From contig JAKUTR010000001.1 of the NCBI GenBank assembly GCA_022448725.1, forward strand, positions 62,001-126,000: a stretch of 64,000 bases of DNA, read 5' to 3'. Below are positions 16,842-25,980 of this stretch, in pieces. Position numbers and translations under genes: made by a program. The notes below the pieces were generated by a model. That model was not told the DNA's origin. It did no database searches and worked only from the letters and a program-made list of their open reading frames with translations. Origin of the DNA: SAR202 cluster bacterium. Lineage in GTDB: Bacteria; Chloroflexota; Dehalococcoidia; Lucifugimonadales; VXLM01. The number at the start of each line of letters is the position of its first letter. Position 1 is the first letter of the stretch.

Positions 16842-18122
16842 TCAATCTTCTTTGTCGTGATTGGTAGTTTCACCATGTTCCTTATAGAGTAAAGTACCAA
16901 CTATCGAGACTACGGAACTAGCGGATATATCAGCAGGACATTGGTTGTATCCCACTGATACCCCGGACACGTCTTCAAGGATGCTGAGCATCATATAGAT
17001 TGGAGGGATTCCACATATTCGACGAGAGTCTTGCTCTTCTCGTGAGATTTGTAGGAACCCTTCGGCGTCGCCTCGCTCGATGGATGCAATTGACTTTGCA
17101 TCCCGAGTTTTTAAATCCCTCTTTGCTTCAAGATTGAGTGGTTCAGGATCATCAAAGGCTGGACCGACGTGCGCCAAGTCTCCAGCAGCGACAATAAGTG
17201 TGCGTTTCTCTGAGACAACCTGTCTCAGGTATCTAATCGCGTCGTGTAATTGGCTGTCTGGTTTGGCGTCGCCGGTGGTGATGTGGTGGAAGGATCCGCA
17301 CAAAATTGGCACTATGGGCAGGGCTCTCTGGAAGTAATGGTGGAGCCAAACTACTGCCAATTCAATCGAATGTTCTTGGAGATGGTGTAGTTCTTCAGTA
17401 TATGCACTTTGGCCCAGGGTTTTTGCTAGGCCATCGACTATATCTCGGTCGGTCGGGATAACTCCATATGGGGTTCGGTAATTTTGGCGTGTTGGTGATA
17501 ATTTCCCTAACCCACCATGGTGGTCTGTACCAAGAATAATAGCTATATCAATGTCTTGCAGATCATTCTTGCAAGATTCCCAAAGTCGAGCATAGCTAGT
17601 ACCTCCTCGAGCGTAATCGATGTGTGGTGAGACCATGCCGACTAATTCGCCAACGGGTTTTTCAAAGGATTCAGTGTGGTCTATCTTGTCTACATAACCC
17701 GATATCATTTCTTTGAAATCAGGTCTTGTAGAAGGATAGACGTGTCCAGCATGAGAAGGGGCCCTAGATTTCCGACGACGGTATCGGTTGATAGCTGCTT
17801 GGTAGGCGCGATTGAAGGTATCGCCCTCAAGTAGTAAGGCAGAGTCGAGGGAACGAACGAGTTCGTCTAGTTGGTTGGCTGTCAACTGAATCCCTGACCG
17901 GAGGGCGAATCCGTGTCGAAGACTTTCGATCGTTCGTGAGCCATCAATCAGAGTAAGGAGAGGCGCCACTTGTTGTGGTATGAGCACGCCTTTGGAGGCG
18001 ATACCAAGGGGGTCTCTCAGGTCAATATACTGGCCGCCGTTATGTTGTACCCATGTTGGCTGCAGTACTCGTAGCTTGGGTTGTTGAATATGAGATGTTG
18101 AAGGAATTTCTATTACCGCCAA
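16842..18122 (-). CDS. Memo-like protein (AmmeMemoRadiSam system protein B) with N-terminal PqqD-like region
   Basis: A 426-residue protein whose C-terminal part (about 160-415) is the Memo fold, related to aromatic-ring dioxygenases. Candidate metal or active-site residues are H167 in SPHIDY, H201/H202 in TDHHGG, H251 in EHSIE and the Cys of RICGIPPIY. Residues about 45-105 (IDGSRT ... LDELVRSLDSALLL) resemble the PqqD/winged-helix module. The radical-SAM and AMMECR1 partners of the named three-gene system are not in the window. The start is uncertain: I use TTG 18122, as no ATG fits the N-terminus. Its biochemical role is unknown. It converges on mgdA. Confidence 0.7.
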   Translation of the reverse strand: MAVIEIPSTSHIQQPKLRVLQPTWVQHNGGQYIDLRDPLGIASKGVLIPQQVAPLLTLIDGSRTIESLRHGFALRSGIQLTANQLDELVRSLDSALLLEGDTFNRAYQAAINRYRRRKSRAPSHAGHVYPSTRPDFKEMISGYVDKIDHTESFEKPVGELVGMVSPHIDYARGGTSYARLWESCKNDLQDIDIAIILGTDHHGGLGKLSPTRQNYRTPYGVIPTDRDIVDGLAKTLGQSAYTEELHHLQEHSIELAVVWLHHYFQRALPIVPILCGSFHHITTGDAKPDSQLHDAIRYLRQVVSEKRTLIVAAGDLAHVGPAFDDPEPLNLEAKRDLKTRDAKSIASIERGDAEGFLQISREEQDSRRICGIPPIYMMLSILEDVSGVSVGYNQCPADISASSVVSIVGTLLYKEHGETTNHDKED

Positions 18123-18309
18123 ACTTCAGAGTCCCATTAAGCATCGCGGTAAAGTATAACCCTACAATCGTTCTGAAGGAACAGTGTCTTTATCCGTAAT
18201 TCCGCAATAGAAAAGTGGGTCAACGCTTAGACGGCTGAGGTGTTACGGGCAGCGACAACTATAGCTGGCAAGTAAGTAATTAGTCCGGCTATCGGTTCAG
18301 GAGCGTTAG

Positions 18310-18384
18310 TGGAGCGGGAGACGGGATTCGAACCCGCGACATCTTCCTTGGCAAGGAAGTGCTCTACCACTGAGCTACTCCCGC
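18310..18384 (-). tRNA. tRNA-Gly (anticodon GCC)
   Basis: On the minus strand the full cloverleaf is present: acceptor GCGGGAG pairing with CTCCCGC, D-arm GCTC/GAGC, anticodon stem CTTCC/GGAAG with loop TTGCCAA (anticodon GCC), T-arm with GTTCGAAT, discriminator T and an encoded CCA at 18312-18310. It follows tRNA-Phe by nine bases and is probably cotranscribed with it. Confidence 0.97.
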
Positions 18385-18393
18385 TCACTGTGC

Positions 18394-18469
<76 letters not shown>

Positions 18470-18479
18470 GCGAACATTT

Positions 18480-18509
18480 AATATAGGCCTCGTTTACAGA
18501 TAGTGTCAA
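18480..18509 (-). promoter_or_regulatory. Promoter of tRNA-Phe/tRNA-Gly
   Basis: TTGACA (18509-18504), 18-base spacer, TATATT (18485-18480) on the minus strand, ending about ten bases before the tRNA-Phe 5' end. This is the clearest housekeeping-type promoter in the window and serves as a guide for the others. Confidence 0.85.
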
Positions 18510-18533
18510 GCTATCAGACTGTTCCTGAGGCCC

Positions 18534-18562
18534 TTCAAGCGGGAGCACACCGGTGATATACT
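18534..18562 (+). promoter_or_regulatory. Candidate promoter of transketolase gene
   Basis: TTCAAG (18534-18539), 17-base spacer, TATACT (18557-18562) with an extended -10 TG at 18554-18555. The predicted start near 18569 leaves a 29-base leader with GGGAGG before ATG 18598. Confidence 0.5.
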
Positions 18563-18597
18563 CCGCCCGTTATGGAGTCAATGGGAGGATAATAAAA

Positions 18598-20544
18598 ATG
18601 GGCTATTCAGAGTCGATGTATGCAAAGGCAATTGAGTTGACCCGTTCGGTAATAGAGATGACTGCTGCCGCTGATTCTGGGCACCCTAGTTCTGCTGCAA
18701 GCCTTGCGCATATCGTGACCGTTCTTATGTACGACCATATGCGCTATGACCCTGCGGATCCTGCGAACCTTGCTGCTGACAGGCTTGTACTTTCCGAAGG
18801 TCACTCAGCGCCGATAGTGTATGCAGCTGGTGCAGATCTTGGCATTGCTATAAAAAATAACGGGGAAACGAGGCAAATGACGACTGAAGACAGTCTGGAA
18901 CTCCGTGCCATTGATAGTCCAATTGATGGCCACCCAAATCCCGCGGAGGGCTTTATCTTTTTCCCAGCTGCTACAGGCTCCTTAGGTCAAGGGCTCTCGG
19001 TAAGCGCAGGAATGGCCGCTGCATCCCAATTAAATGCTAGTGATAGTCGCGTGTATTGCCTTATCGGAGACGGTGAGAGTCGTGAAGGCCAAATTTGGGA
19101 AGCCATTGATTTCATTGTTGATTATGAATTGGCGGCAGTTTGTCCCATTTTCAACTGCAATGGTTATGGGCAGTCTGACCCGGTCAGTGTTCAGCAGATG
19201 GCGAATCGTACAGAATCAAAACTGCGCGGAGCGGGATTTGACGTAAAAGTGGTTGATGGCCATAACCCTCAAGAGATCAAAGATGCTCTTGTGATGCACA
19301 CGCAGCGTATCGAGGAAGGAAAGCCTTTTGCGATTGTTGCAAAAACTGTTAAGGGTTGGGGTTTTACTAGCGTTGCAAAGGATGGTCTGCATGGTAAGCC
19401 GGTAACCGGAACTGATAAGGACATAGCATTTGAGCAACTCCAAAAAATGCTTGATGACTTGCCCTCTATTACAGAGAACTTACATCCAACCAGACCGTCC
19501 GTAATTCCCTCAGTCAAAGCGACCAGCCCCGTATTGGACTTCAGGCAGGCGTTGGAGGAATTTGGACAAGCGGATGCGCTTGATAGTGGAAAACTAGCGA
19601 CTCGTAGAGCTTATGGACATGCATTACGAGCACTAGGTCGAGCCAATCCGAATATTGTGGTTCTGGATGGTGATACCAAGAATTCGACCTTCTCTGAGTT
19701 TTTTGCTAACGACAAGGAACTCGCTGGTAGATTTTTCGAATGTCGAATAGCTGAGCAGCATATGGTCTCATGTGCAGGAGGGCTGGCTGCCGCTGGGAAA
19801 ATACCGTTTGTATCGAGTTTTGGAAGATTCATAATGCGTGGGTACGATCAGCTTGATATGGCTATGATTAGTCGATTTAACGTCAAGATAGTGGGGTCCC
19901 ATATCGGAGCGAATATTGGGGCAGATGGTCCGAGTCAGATGGCGCTTTCAGACGTTGCTTTTATTCGATCACTAACCAAAGTTAGAGATCGTGATAACAA
20001 CCCTATTATGTACCTCCTCAACCCTGCAGATGCTCGTTGTGCCTATGATCTCACGGTTGCCATGGCGAGCCACGATGGTGCTTGCTATATGAGAACTCTT
20101 CGACCTGATACACCCTTTCTTTATGGAGACGAGGTTGAATTTACTTTAGGGGGCCACGAGGTTGTTTCCCAGGGCGAAGATTTACTGATTGTCGCTTCGG
20201 CATACATGGTGCACGAGGCAATTAAAGCTTTGCCGATACTAGAACAAAAAGGGATCAATGCTACGTTGGTTGACCTTTATTCGATCCCTTTCGATGTTAA
20301 GGAAATTGTTTTGCTTGCAAAGCAAAATGGTGGCAGAGTCATTACGCTTGAGGACAACTATGGTGCTGGAATTGGGTCTGAAGTTGGCGATGCGCTGCTT
20401 GAAGAAGGGGGATCGTTCATCCTAAAGCAGATGTTCGTTCGGAAAATACCTAAGTCAGGTCGATCGACCGATGATCTTATCCGGTATGTTGGACTCTCGG
20501 TTGAAGATATTGTGGAAGCTGCGCAGAGGTTGACTTTAAGCTAG
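18598..20544 (+). CDS. tkt: Transketolase
   Basis: A 648-residue single-chain transketolase that moves two-carbon ketol units between sugar phosphates in the pentose phosphate pathway. H29 in SGHPSS, H69 in SEGHSAP and H112 in DGHPNP are active-site histidines; the TPP motif runs from GDGES (158-162) to NCN (186-188); AEQHM in the C-terminal half holds the activating Glu. I use ATG 18598 because GGGAGG lies nine bases before it and the upstream in-frame codons lie within the promoter. It is somewhat shorter than the roughly 660 residues of E. coli TktA. It converges on the glycoside-hydrolase-like gene, which ends 35 bases away. Confidence 0.9.
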   Translation: MGYSESMYAKAIELTRSVIEMTAAADSGHPSSAASLAHIVTVLMYDHMRYDPADPANLAADRLVLSEGHSAPIVYAAGADLGIAIKNNGETRQMTTEDSLELRAIDSPIDGHPNPAEGFIFFPAATGSLGQGLSVSAGMAAASQLNASDSRVYCLIGDGESREGQIWEAIDFIVDYELAAVCPIFNCNGYGQSDPVSVQQMANRTESKLRGAGFDVKVVDGHNPQEIKDALVMHTQRIEEGKPFAIVAKTVKGWGFTSVAKDGLHGKPVTGTDKDIAFEQLQKMLDDLPSITENLHPTRPSVIPSVKATSPVLDFRQALEEFGQADALDSGKLATRRAYGHALRALGRANPNIVVLDGDTKNSTFSEFFANDKELAGRFFECRIAEQHMVSCAGGLAAAGKIPFVSSFGRFIMRGYDQLDMAMISRFNVKIVGSHIGANIGADGPSQMALSDVAFIRSLTKVRDRDNNPIMYLLNPADARCAYDLTVAMASHDGACYMRTLRPDTPFLYGDEVEFTLGGHEVVSQGEDLLIVASAYMVHEAIKALPILEQKGINATLVDLYSIPFDVKEIVLLAKQNGGRVITLEDNYGAGIGSEVGDALLEEGGSFILKQMFVRKIPKSGRSTDDLIRYVGLSVEDIVEAAQRLTLS

Positions 20545-20579
20545 CTGGAATTACCGTAGAGAGCGTAATCTACATTGGT

Positions 20580-22031
20580 TTATAGGCGCGATCGGAACGG
20601 ATGATACTCGACGATCGTCTCTACGTCCTCTATGACAAGGGTACCGATGCAACCCTCAGCCCGTTTGTGCAGTGTGATCGAGAGAGTATTCTCCCCTTTG
20701 ATTGGTCGCACGCCCTCCAAAATAAACTCCAACCACTGGCCCCAATACGCGTTAATGAAACTACCGTAGTCACGACGTAGAGGCTCATGTTCTAGTGATT
20801 TACCGTTTAATTCGAAGGTGACATCATCATCTGTGACCAGGTCAGCAATTAGCATCTTTATCCGGATTTCCTTGATACGGTCGGCGCTGCCTTCGGTATC
20901 GTCAGCTATTCGGATAGGGATGTTGTGCTGGCTCGTATCATCGTGTGCAATCTCGAGTGGTAAGGGTAGGTGATACCCCATCTCCTCAGTTACAGGGATT
21001 TTTTGACCCACAAGGTAATGCTTGGACTTATCAGCTATCAGTTCAGGGTCGCCCATCTCTGTAAGGGTCATCTTGCCTGCAGCATTTATCGGCCACTCGA
21101 AGAAGAATGTGTAGAGCCCATCGACTCCCATATCCCAATAGTTTGCAAAGGCAGCACGCATCATCTCAGGGCTTGCCCATTCACGAGTATGGTAATTTCG
21201 CTGCTCACTTGTAGAATATGGTCCAAGTAGTGGATAGACAGGGATGTCATGCTCGTGAGCAGCATCAATTAGCCACTGTATGGGCATGTTGTTGTCGATG
21301 GTGAAGTGACCGTAAACGAGCGGAGTTACATAGTCTACGAGTCCTTCTGCCAGCCATGTTTTTACATCGTAGCCAACCCGAGTATTCGTTTCTTCAGTCG
21401 GGTACACTCGCGCGCCAACGACACCTCGCCCACCAGGTCGCCCATGAACCATCTCCGAAACGCTTCGCACCCAGTCGGTCATGAGGGGTGTGTGTTCAGC
21501 AGCATCCTCGGGACGGAAAAGAGGAGAACTGCCACTAGGCGGTGCGGCGAGATCAAGTTCGATTCCATCAGAAGGGTAGTCGATAGCGAGTTCACGAAGT
21601 AGTTCCAAGTTATGATCCCGCATCTCCTTGTTCAGGAAACCTGGGCCGCCCGCTTTACTATCCTGAGAAGGGTCGGTGGCACCCTGAGGGCCCACACGAA
21701 GACTGGCGATAAATTCCATACCCTTGTCGTGAGCTCGGTCGATGAGTACCGTTAGAGGATCAAGACCTCGATCCATCAGGCTCTGCATGTTGTTATAGAC
21801 ACGGTAGTAAGGGGCTGCCTCGAAAACTTGATTATCTCTGAACCGTTTCCCTATTTTTGATGGATAAAAGAGTCCGTCACCACGAGCCACACCATAGATG
21901 AATGTATCCACCGCAGTCCCAGCACACTCGTCGACAGGGATCCATGCATCTTCGAGTGCCATCGGTGGTTCGAAAACGAACAGGTAGTAGTGGCGGGCGT
22001 CGTTAAAATATATGGTCCGTTTGCGTGGCAT
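20580..22031 (-). CDS. Glycoside-hydrolase-like TIM-barrel protein (GH10-like)
   Basis: A 483-residue cytoplasmic protein. Residues about 1-340 look like a TIM barrel of the glycosyl-hydrolase-like 10 type: DGIELDLAAPP near 155-165 and YVTPLVYGHF near 245-255 fall where strand-end acidic and aromatic residues are expected. Residues about 365-480 look like a beta-sandwich (FELNGKSLEHEPL, KGENTLSITLHKRA), as in carbohydrate-associated domains. There is no signal peptide, so any oligosaccharide would be imported first. The sulfatase gene upstream on the same strand suggests work on sulfated glycans. GGAGG precedes the ATG by about six bases. The catalytic residues are not certain. Confidence 0.5.
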   Translation of the reverse strand: MPRKRTIYFNDARHYYLFVFEPPMALEDAWIPVDECAGTAVDTFIYGVARGDGLFYPSKIGKRFRDNQVFEAAPYYRVYNNMQSLMDRGLDPLTVLIDRAHDKGMEFIASLRVGPQGATDPSQDSKAGGPGFLNKEMRDHNLELLRELAIDYPSDGIELDLAAPPSGSSPLFRPEDAAEHTPLMTDWVRSVSEMVHGRPGGRGVVGARVYPTEETNTRVGYDVKTWLAEGLVDYVTPLVYGHFTIDNNMPIQWLIDAAHEHDIPVYPLLGPYSTSEQRNYHTREWASPEMMRAAFANYWDMGVDGLYTFFFEWPINAAGKMTLTEMGDPELIADKSKHYLVGQKIPVTEEMGYHLPLPLEIAHDDTSQHNIPIRIADDTEGSADRIKEIRIKMLIADLVTDDDVTFELNGKSLEHEPLRRDYGSFINAYWGQWLEFILEGVRPIKGENTLSITLHKRAEGCIGTLVIEDVETIVEYHPFRSRL

Positions 22032-22043
22032 CGATCCCTCCCT

Positions 22044-22069
22044 TGTTTATTGGAAGTGTTTATTGGAAG
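22044..22069. repeat. 13-base perfect tandem repeat in the leader of the GH-like gene
   Basis: TGTTTATTGGAAG occurs twice without a break at 22044-22056 and 22057-22069, about 13 bases upstream of the GH-like start codon on the minus strand. It may be an operator pair or a slippage product. Confidence 0.6.
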
Positions 22070-22205
22070 CCATTGTACAAGGATGTGTTAGAGCAGGTGT
22101 ATCCTAGACCAAACTTATGCACATCAGGATGTATAGTCCGGGTTAACCGGGAGTAGTGAACGATAACGCTACCGTGTCTCTTTCGTGCTGGTCGGGCCCA
22201 TCAGA

Positions 22206-23747
22206 TTATAAGCCCCAGTCCTCAGGTAGGACTTGGATGTAGTCCTTATGTCGCTCCTGCCAGAGCCGTATTCGGGAGACTAGGTCACGCACACGGTCAC
22301 GTTGGACAACGTGGTGGTAAAGGTTGGTCGTTTCATAGGGATCATTGTTTAGATCATATAATTCGCACTGATCAACTCGGTTAATGCTTAGCTTCCACCC
22401 GTCGGGTGTCATGATCGTACGCCAGGGTAATCCCTTGATCAGGTCATAGGTTTTCTTTGAGAAGTTGTTTTGAAAGTCGATTGCGCAGTGTTGATGCCGT
22501 CCATCTTCACCGTTCCATTGGACGACAACGTCGTTCTCGCTAAGGTCAGTATCACCTAGCATTACCGAGGCACGGCTTTCGCCTTGTAAATGGCCTTGGA
22601 CCCGCTCTCCCAATAGTTCTAGAAGCGTTGGGACCAGATCAATGTGGCTTATATTGCCTGGGATAGTTCGGTTCTCTTCTTCTAGCCAAGGTATCCGGAT
22701 CAGTAAAGGTACGCGGATCGCTTCTTGGTACATGGAGGATCCATAGAGCATGCGGTGGTCCCCCATCATTTCGCCGTGTTCACTTGTGAAAACTATTATG
22801 GTGTTATGAGCTTGGCCACTGTCTTCTAACGCCTTCAAAATACCACCAAGAGCTCCATCCATTGTAGTAACTAAGCCAAAATATTTTGAGCGAAGCCGAC
22901 GCCAGCTAATATCTTTTGAAAGATCCTCACCTTGTTCTTTGGAGTGGGTGAAGTGGTTAGCGTGCAACCTATTTATCATTGAGGTGTTCTTGGCGGGAGG
23001 GTTTAGGAACGCGCCTCCCTCGTTGATCCGATTGGTTCGATGGGCTTTGTCGTTTGGGCTAGTAAAAGGGGGGTGTGGTTCAAGAAAATTTGCGTACAAC
23101 ATAAACGGCCGCGAGTCGGAGGTCGATTCGTGTATGAATTGTTCGGTTTGGCGTCCTACGAAAGCAGCTTTAGTGTGTTCAGAGGGCAAGTTAGCAGCAA
23201 ATTGGCTGCTAAAGACCATCCGGGAGCCCGCAGTGTCGGCCTGAGAATCGCCCTGCTCGGCTGGATCCAACTCGTCTCCTGCAGAGTCTGGTTCATAGCC
23301 TTGTTCAATAAGGTATTGGTGGTAATCTGAATGCCTATCAAGGTCGCTTTTGTCTGAGTAGTAGCTACGATATGCATCTTCTATAGTCCGCCATTCTTCG
23401 AAGCCGTGTTGGGGCCGTAACTCGTCACCGAGGTGCCATTTCCCGTAATAGCCTCTGCGGTAGTCGTTACTGACCATCTCAGCGATGGTTTTGGCATCGC
23501 GGTGTAGAGTTAAATTATTTGAAGTACATCCGTTGGTGTGAGGATACGTGCCTGTCAGTATGGTTGATCGGGAAGAAGTACTTACTGGCTGGCTCGCGTA
23601 TGCATTTTCAAATACAAAGCTTTGTTTTGAGAGCAGGTTGAGGTTCGGTGTACGAATGTGGTCGTTGCCGTACGCAGCCATCGTGTCAGCACGTTGCTCG
23701 TCAGTGAAGATGAACAATAGGTTTGGTCGATCAGGACGAGTGGCCAT
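22206..23747 (-). CDS. Sulfatase with atypical maturation motif
   Basis: A 513-residue alkaline-phosphatase-superfamily sulfatase. Metal and core motifs are present: D16 in FTDEQRAD, GTYPHTNG, GKWHLGD, NFLEPHPPF, and TSEHGEMMGDHRML. The formylglycine site normally reads C/S-x-P/A-x-R; here residues 56-60 are S-T-S-S-R, a serine-type site with Ser at the third position. Serine-type sulfatases are matured by the radical SAM enzyme anSME, which is not in the window. No signal peptide is seen. The GH-like gene follows on the same strand after 174 bases, suggesting joint use of a sulfated sugar. Confidence 0.85.
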   Translation of the reverse strand: MATRPDRPNLLFIFTDEQRADTMAAYGNDHIRTPNLNLLSKQSFVFENAYASQPVSTSSRSTILTGTYPHTNGCTSNNLTLHRDAKTIAEMVSNDYRRGYYGKWHLGDELRPQHGFEEWRTIEDAYRSYYSDKSDLDRHSDYHQYLIEQGYEPDSAGDELDPAEQGDSQADTAGSRMVFSSQFAANLPSEHTKAAFVGRQTEQFIHESTSDSRPFMLYANFLEPHPPFTSPNDKAHRTNRINEGGAFLNPPAKNTSMINRLHANHFTHSKEQGEDLSKDISWRRLRSKYFGLVTTMDGALGGILKALEDSGQAHNTIIVFTSEHGEMMGDHRMLYGSSMYQEAIRVPLLIRIPWLEEENRTIPGNISHIDLVPTLLELLGERVQGHLQGESRASVMLGDTDLSENDVVVQWNGEDGRHQHCAIDFQNNFSKKTYDLIKGLPWRTIMTPDGWKLSINRVDQCELYDLNNDPYETTNLYHHVVQRDRVRDLVSRIRLWQERHKDYIQVLPEDWGL

Positions 23748-23781
23748 ACGATACCTGTAAATATCTGGATCCTACTTGACG

Positions 23782-24636
23782 ATGATACCATGCACTGTAA
23801 TGGGAACCATAAGATTTACTGTCACAGGGAGACATCAGGTCTCTTTGAGAAGCACTGTAAACAGCCATGGTTGGGTAGCACTTCAACCTTGGATTTGGAA
23901 CCATGAGACAGAAGTTTTATCTCGTGTCGAGCGAGTATCATCAGGCCCTCTTGTGGAAGTTTCAGTTTGCCAGATTGATACTAGTTCCTATTCGGTGACT
24001 GCTTCTGGGGGTGGTAAAAATGAAATCGAAAGGCTTGTCAGAAGGTGGCTTTCGTTAGATTGGGATCCTGCAGAAGCACTGCAAACTGCTAGTCGTTTCG
24101 ATACCTATGTGGAAAGCCTTATCAAAAATGGATCTGGTCGATTTTTGAGAGGGAGCACTTTTTTCGAGGATTACCTCAAAACGGTATGTACAGTGCAGAT
24201 CAACTGGAAAGGCACGATAAGAATGGTTCAACGTCTTGTCATCGAGATTGGTGGAGGTAGTGTGCCGACCCCGCTTGATATTCTACGCGCTGGGGAGGAG
24301 GACTTAAGGCTGCTGGCCAGTCTCGGGTTCCGAGCCAAAGGTATTATTCTCTCAACACAGATGATGCTTGAAAACGGTTTGATTGACGAGCAAGGCAATG
24401 GGGATGAACAACGTCTGAGTTACGGGAACCTCATTAAGCTCTTTGGTGTGGGAGACTACGCCGCTAGGCATTTGAGGGTTCTTCTTCACGACTACAGTCA
24501 GATTCCAGTTGATTCCGAAGTGAGTAAATTCTTTTTGCAGGAACACAATATCGAGAAAAAGGATATCGATGCTTTTGGAGAAGGCTGGGGAGCCTATCGC
24601 TTTCTTGCCTATAAATTGCGGCGATCCCTAGCATAG
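23782..24636 (+). CDS. HhH-GPD superfamily DNA glycosylase (AlkA/OGG-like)
   Basis: A base-excision-repair glycosylase of the helix-hairpin-helix-GPD superfamily. The hairpin is LFGVGDYAARH (about 218-228 in this frame), followed by YSQIPVDSEV, whose Asp is the expected catalytic residue. OGG1-type bifunctional enzymes have Lys in the hairpin; here the position is Tyr, which fits a monofunctional AlkA-like enzyme. The start is uncertain: ATG 23782 and ATG 23800 are both possible, the latter giving the more usual N-terminus MGTIRFTV. It is divergent from the sulfatase and nine bases from the next gene. Confidence 0.75.
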   Translation: MIPCTVMGTIRFTVTGRHQVSLRSTVNSHGWVALQPWIWNHETEVLSRVERVSSGPLVEVSVCQIDTSSYSVTASGGGKNEIERLVRRWLSLDWDPAEALQTASRFDTYVESLIKNGSGRFLRGSTFFEDYLKTVCTVQINWKGTIRMVQRLVIEIGGGSVPTPLDILRAGEEDLRLLASLGFRAKGIILSTQMMLENGLIDEQGNGDEQRLSYGNLIKLFGVGDYAARHLRVLLHDYSQIPVDSEVSKFFLQEHNIEKKDIDAFGEGWGAYRFLAYKLRRSLA

Positions 24637-24644
24637 GCTAACTC

Positions 24645-25784
24645 ATGGTATATAAGGTCGGAATTATTGGCGGCGGACGGATGGGGACGCATCATGCGCG
24701 TGCGTACTCGCTTAACGCTTCTACTCGAGTCGTAGCTGTGGCTGATACTGATGATGAAAACCGGGAACTGTTCGCAAAACGGTTTGATGCGGCCCCATAT
24801 GAGACGTATGAAGAGATGCTAGCCCAAGAACCCCTCGATATTGTGGGAGTGATTTTACCAGTTAAGTTTAACGCTGCTGCAGTTGTCGCTGCTGCTAACT
24901 CAGGAGCCAAAGCCATATTTTGTGAGAAGCCGATGACTGCTAAGTTGTCAGATGCTGATCATATGGTTTCTGTGTGTGAGGAGAGGGACGTCGTATTTGC
25001 TGCCGGCGTGATTCCTCGCAATTATCCGGAGTATTGGAAAGCTCGTGACATGCTCGAAGCTGACGAAATTGGAGAGGTTAGGACAATAAATATATACGAC
25101 CCTAATGGACAAGGTGGTTGTCATGGGATAAACCTCGCCCTTATGTATGCGTTTGATGCGGATGTGCAATGGGCAGTTGGTTCAGTCGGAGGTGATGCGT
25201 TTAGTAATGATGACGGTGACGGCACCCTTAACGGTATCGGTGGATACTTCAAATTTGCTAATGGAATTGAGGTGTTTTCCCATACTCGGCCGGGTGTGAG
25301 GACTCGTGCCAGTGAGTCTGGCCAAGGAATTGAAGTTATAGCCAGCCACGGTCTTATTTGGAACGATTACGATGGTCTTCATATTTCTAAGGCCCAGACC
25401 GGCTATCAACCTGGAGAGAGGGCGCGCTTGAAGGAACTTACAGGTTTCTTTCAGGACACAAGGAACATTTCAGAACGAGGTTACGATGCTGATGGCTGGC
25501 GGTTACCTACCCCGGGCATGGCGGCTAGTGTTCAAGCTCTCGTAACCGCCCTAGAATCAGGCTCTACCCCTCGGATGAGCACTGGTCAAAGTTTGCGAAA
25601 ATCTCTTGAGATCTGTATCGCACTTCGCCAATCCGCAAGACAGGATCATATTCCTGTAACGTTACCACTCTCAGACCGTAGTCTTGCAATGTACCCTGTG
25701 CCGTCCCGTTGGAATTTCAAAAAGGAGATCTTGGGGACTCAGGCTTACATGGAGCAGCTTGCTAGTTGGACTCTCGACGGCTGA
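24645..25784 (+). CDS. Gfo/Idh/MocA-family oxidoreductase
   Basis: A 379-residue NAD(P)-dependent sugar or inositol dehydrogenase. The Rossmann motif GIIGGGRMGTHHA is at 6-18 and the family EKP motif at CEKPMTA (about 90-96), with the Lys that takes part in catalysis. The C-terminal alpha/beta domain follows from about 125. The substrate is not readable; such enzymes often act on sugars or inositols. It lies nine bases after the glycosylase gene on the same strand, probably a chance pairing rather than shared function. Confidence 0.85.
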   Translation: MVYKVGIIGGGRMGTHHARAYSLNASTRVVAVADTDDENRELFAKRFDAAPYETYEEMLAQEPLDIVGVILPVKFNAAAVVAAANSGAKAIFCEKPMTAKLSDADHMVSVCEERDVVFAAGVIPRNYPEYWKARDMLEADEIGEVRTINIYDPNGQGGCHGINLALMYAFDADVQWAVGSVGGDAFSNDDGDGTLNGIGGYFKFANGIEVFSHTRPGVRTRASESGQGIEVIASHGLIWNDYDGLHISKAQTGYQPGERARLKELTGFFQDTRNISERGYDADGWRLPTPGMAASVQALVTALESGSTPRMSTGQSLRKSLEICIALRQSARQDHIPVTLPLSDRSLAMYPVPSRWNFKKEILGTQAYMEQLASWTLDG

Positions 25785-25980
25785 ATGGGTCAGAGACATG
25801 TGCTCTGGTCGGGTGCTCTGAAGGTTTTCGTGTTCTTATAATCACATAAACTAGTTAGGCCTATCATGATTCTAAATCCTTTAAATTCAAGTTGGATATC
25901 GCTAGTAGCCAAAACTAAAGCCCGTCATTTATTTTTTGTGGTGCTCAGTATGTCAGTAATTCTAGGAAGGATACTGTCTG

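Noticed and set aside
25791-25807. CAGAG/CTCTG hairpin as an intrinsic terminator
   Set aside because: No T-run follows within the usual distance. I found no convincing intrinsic terminator anywhere in the window.
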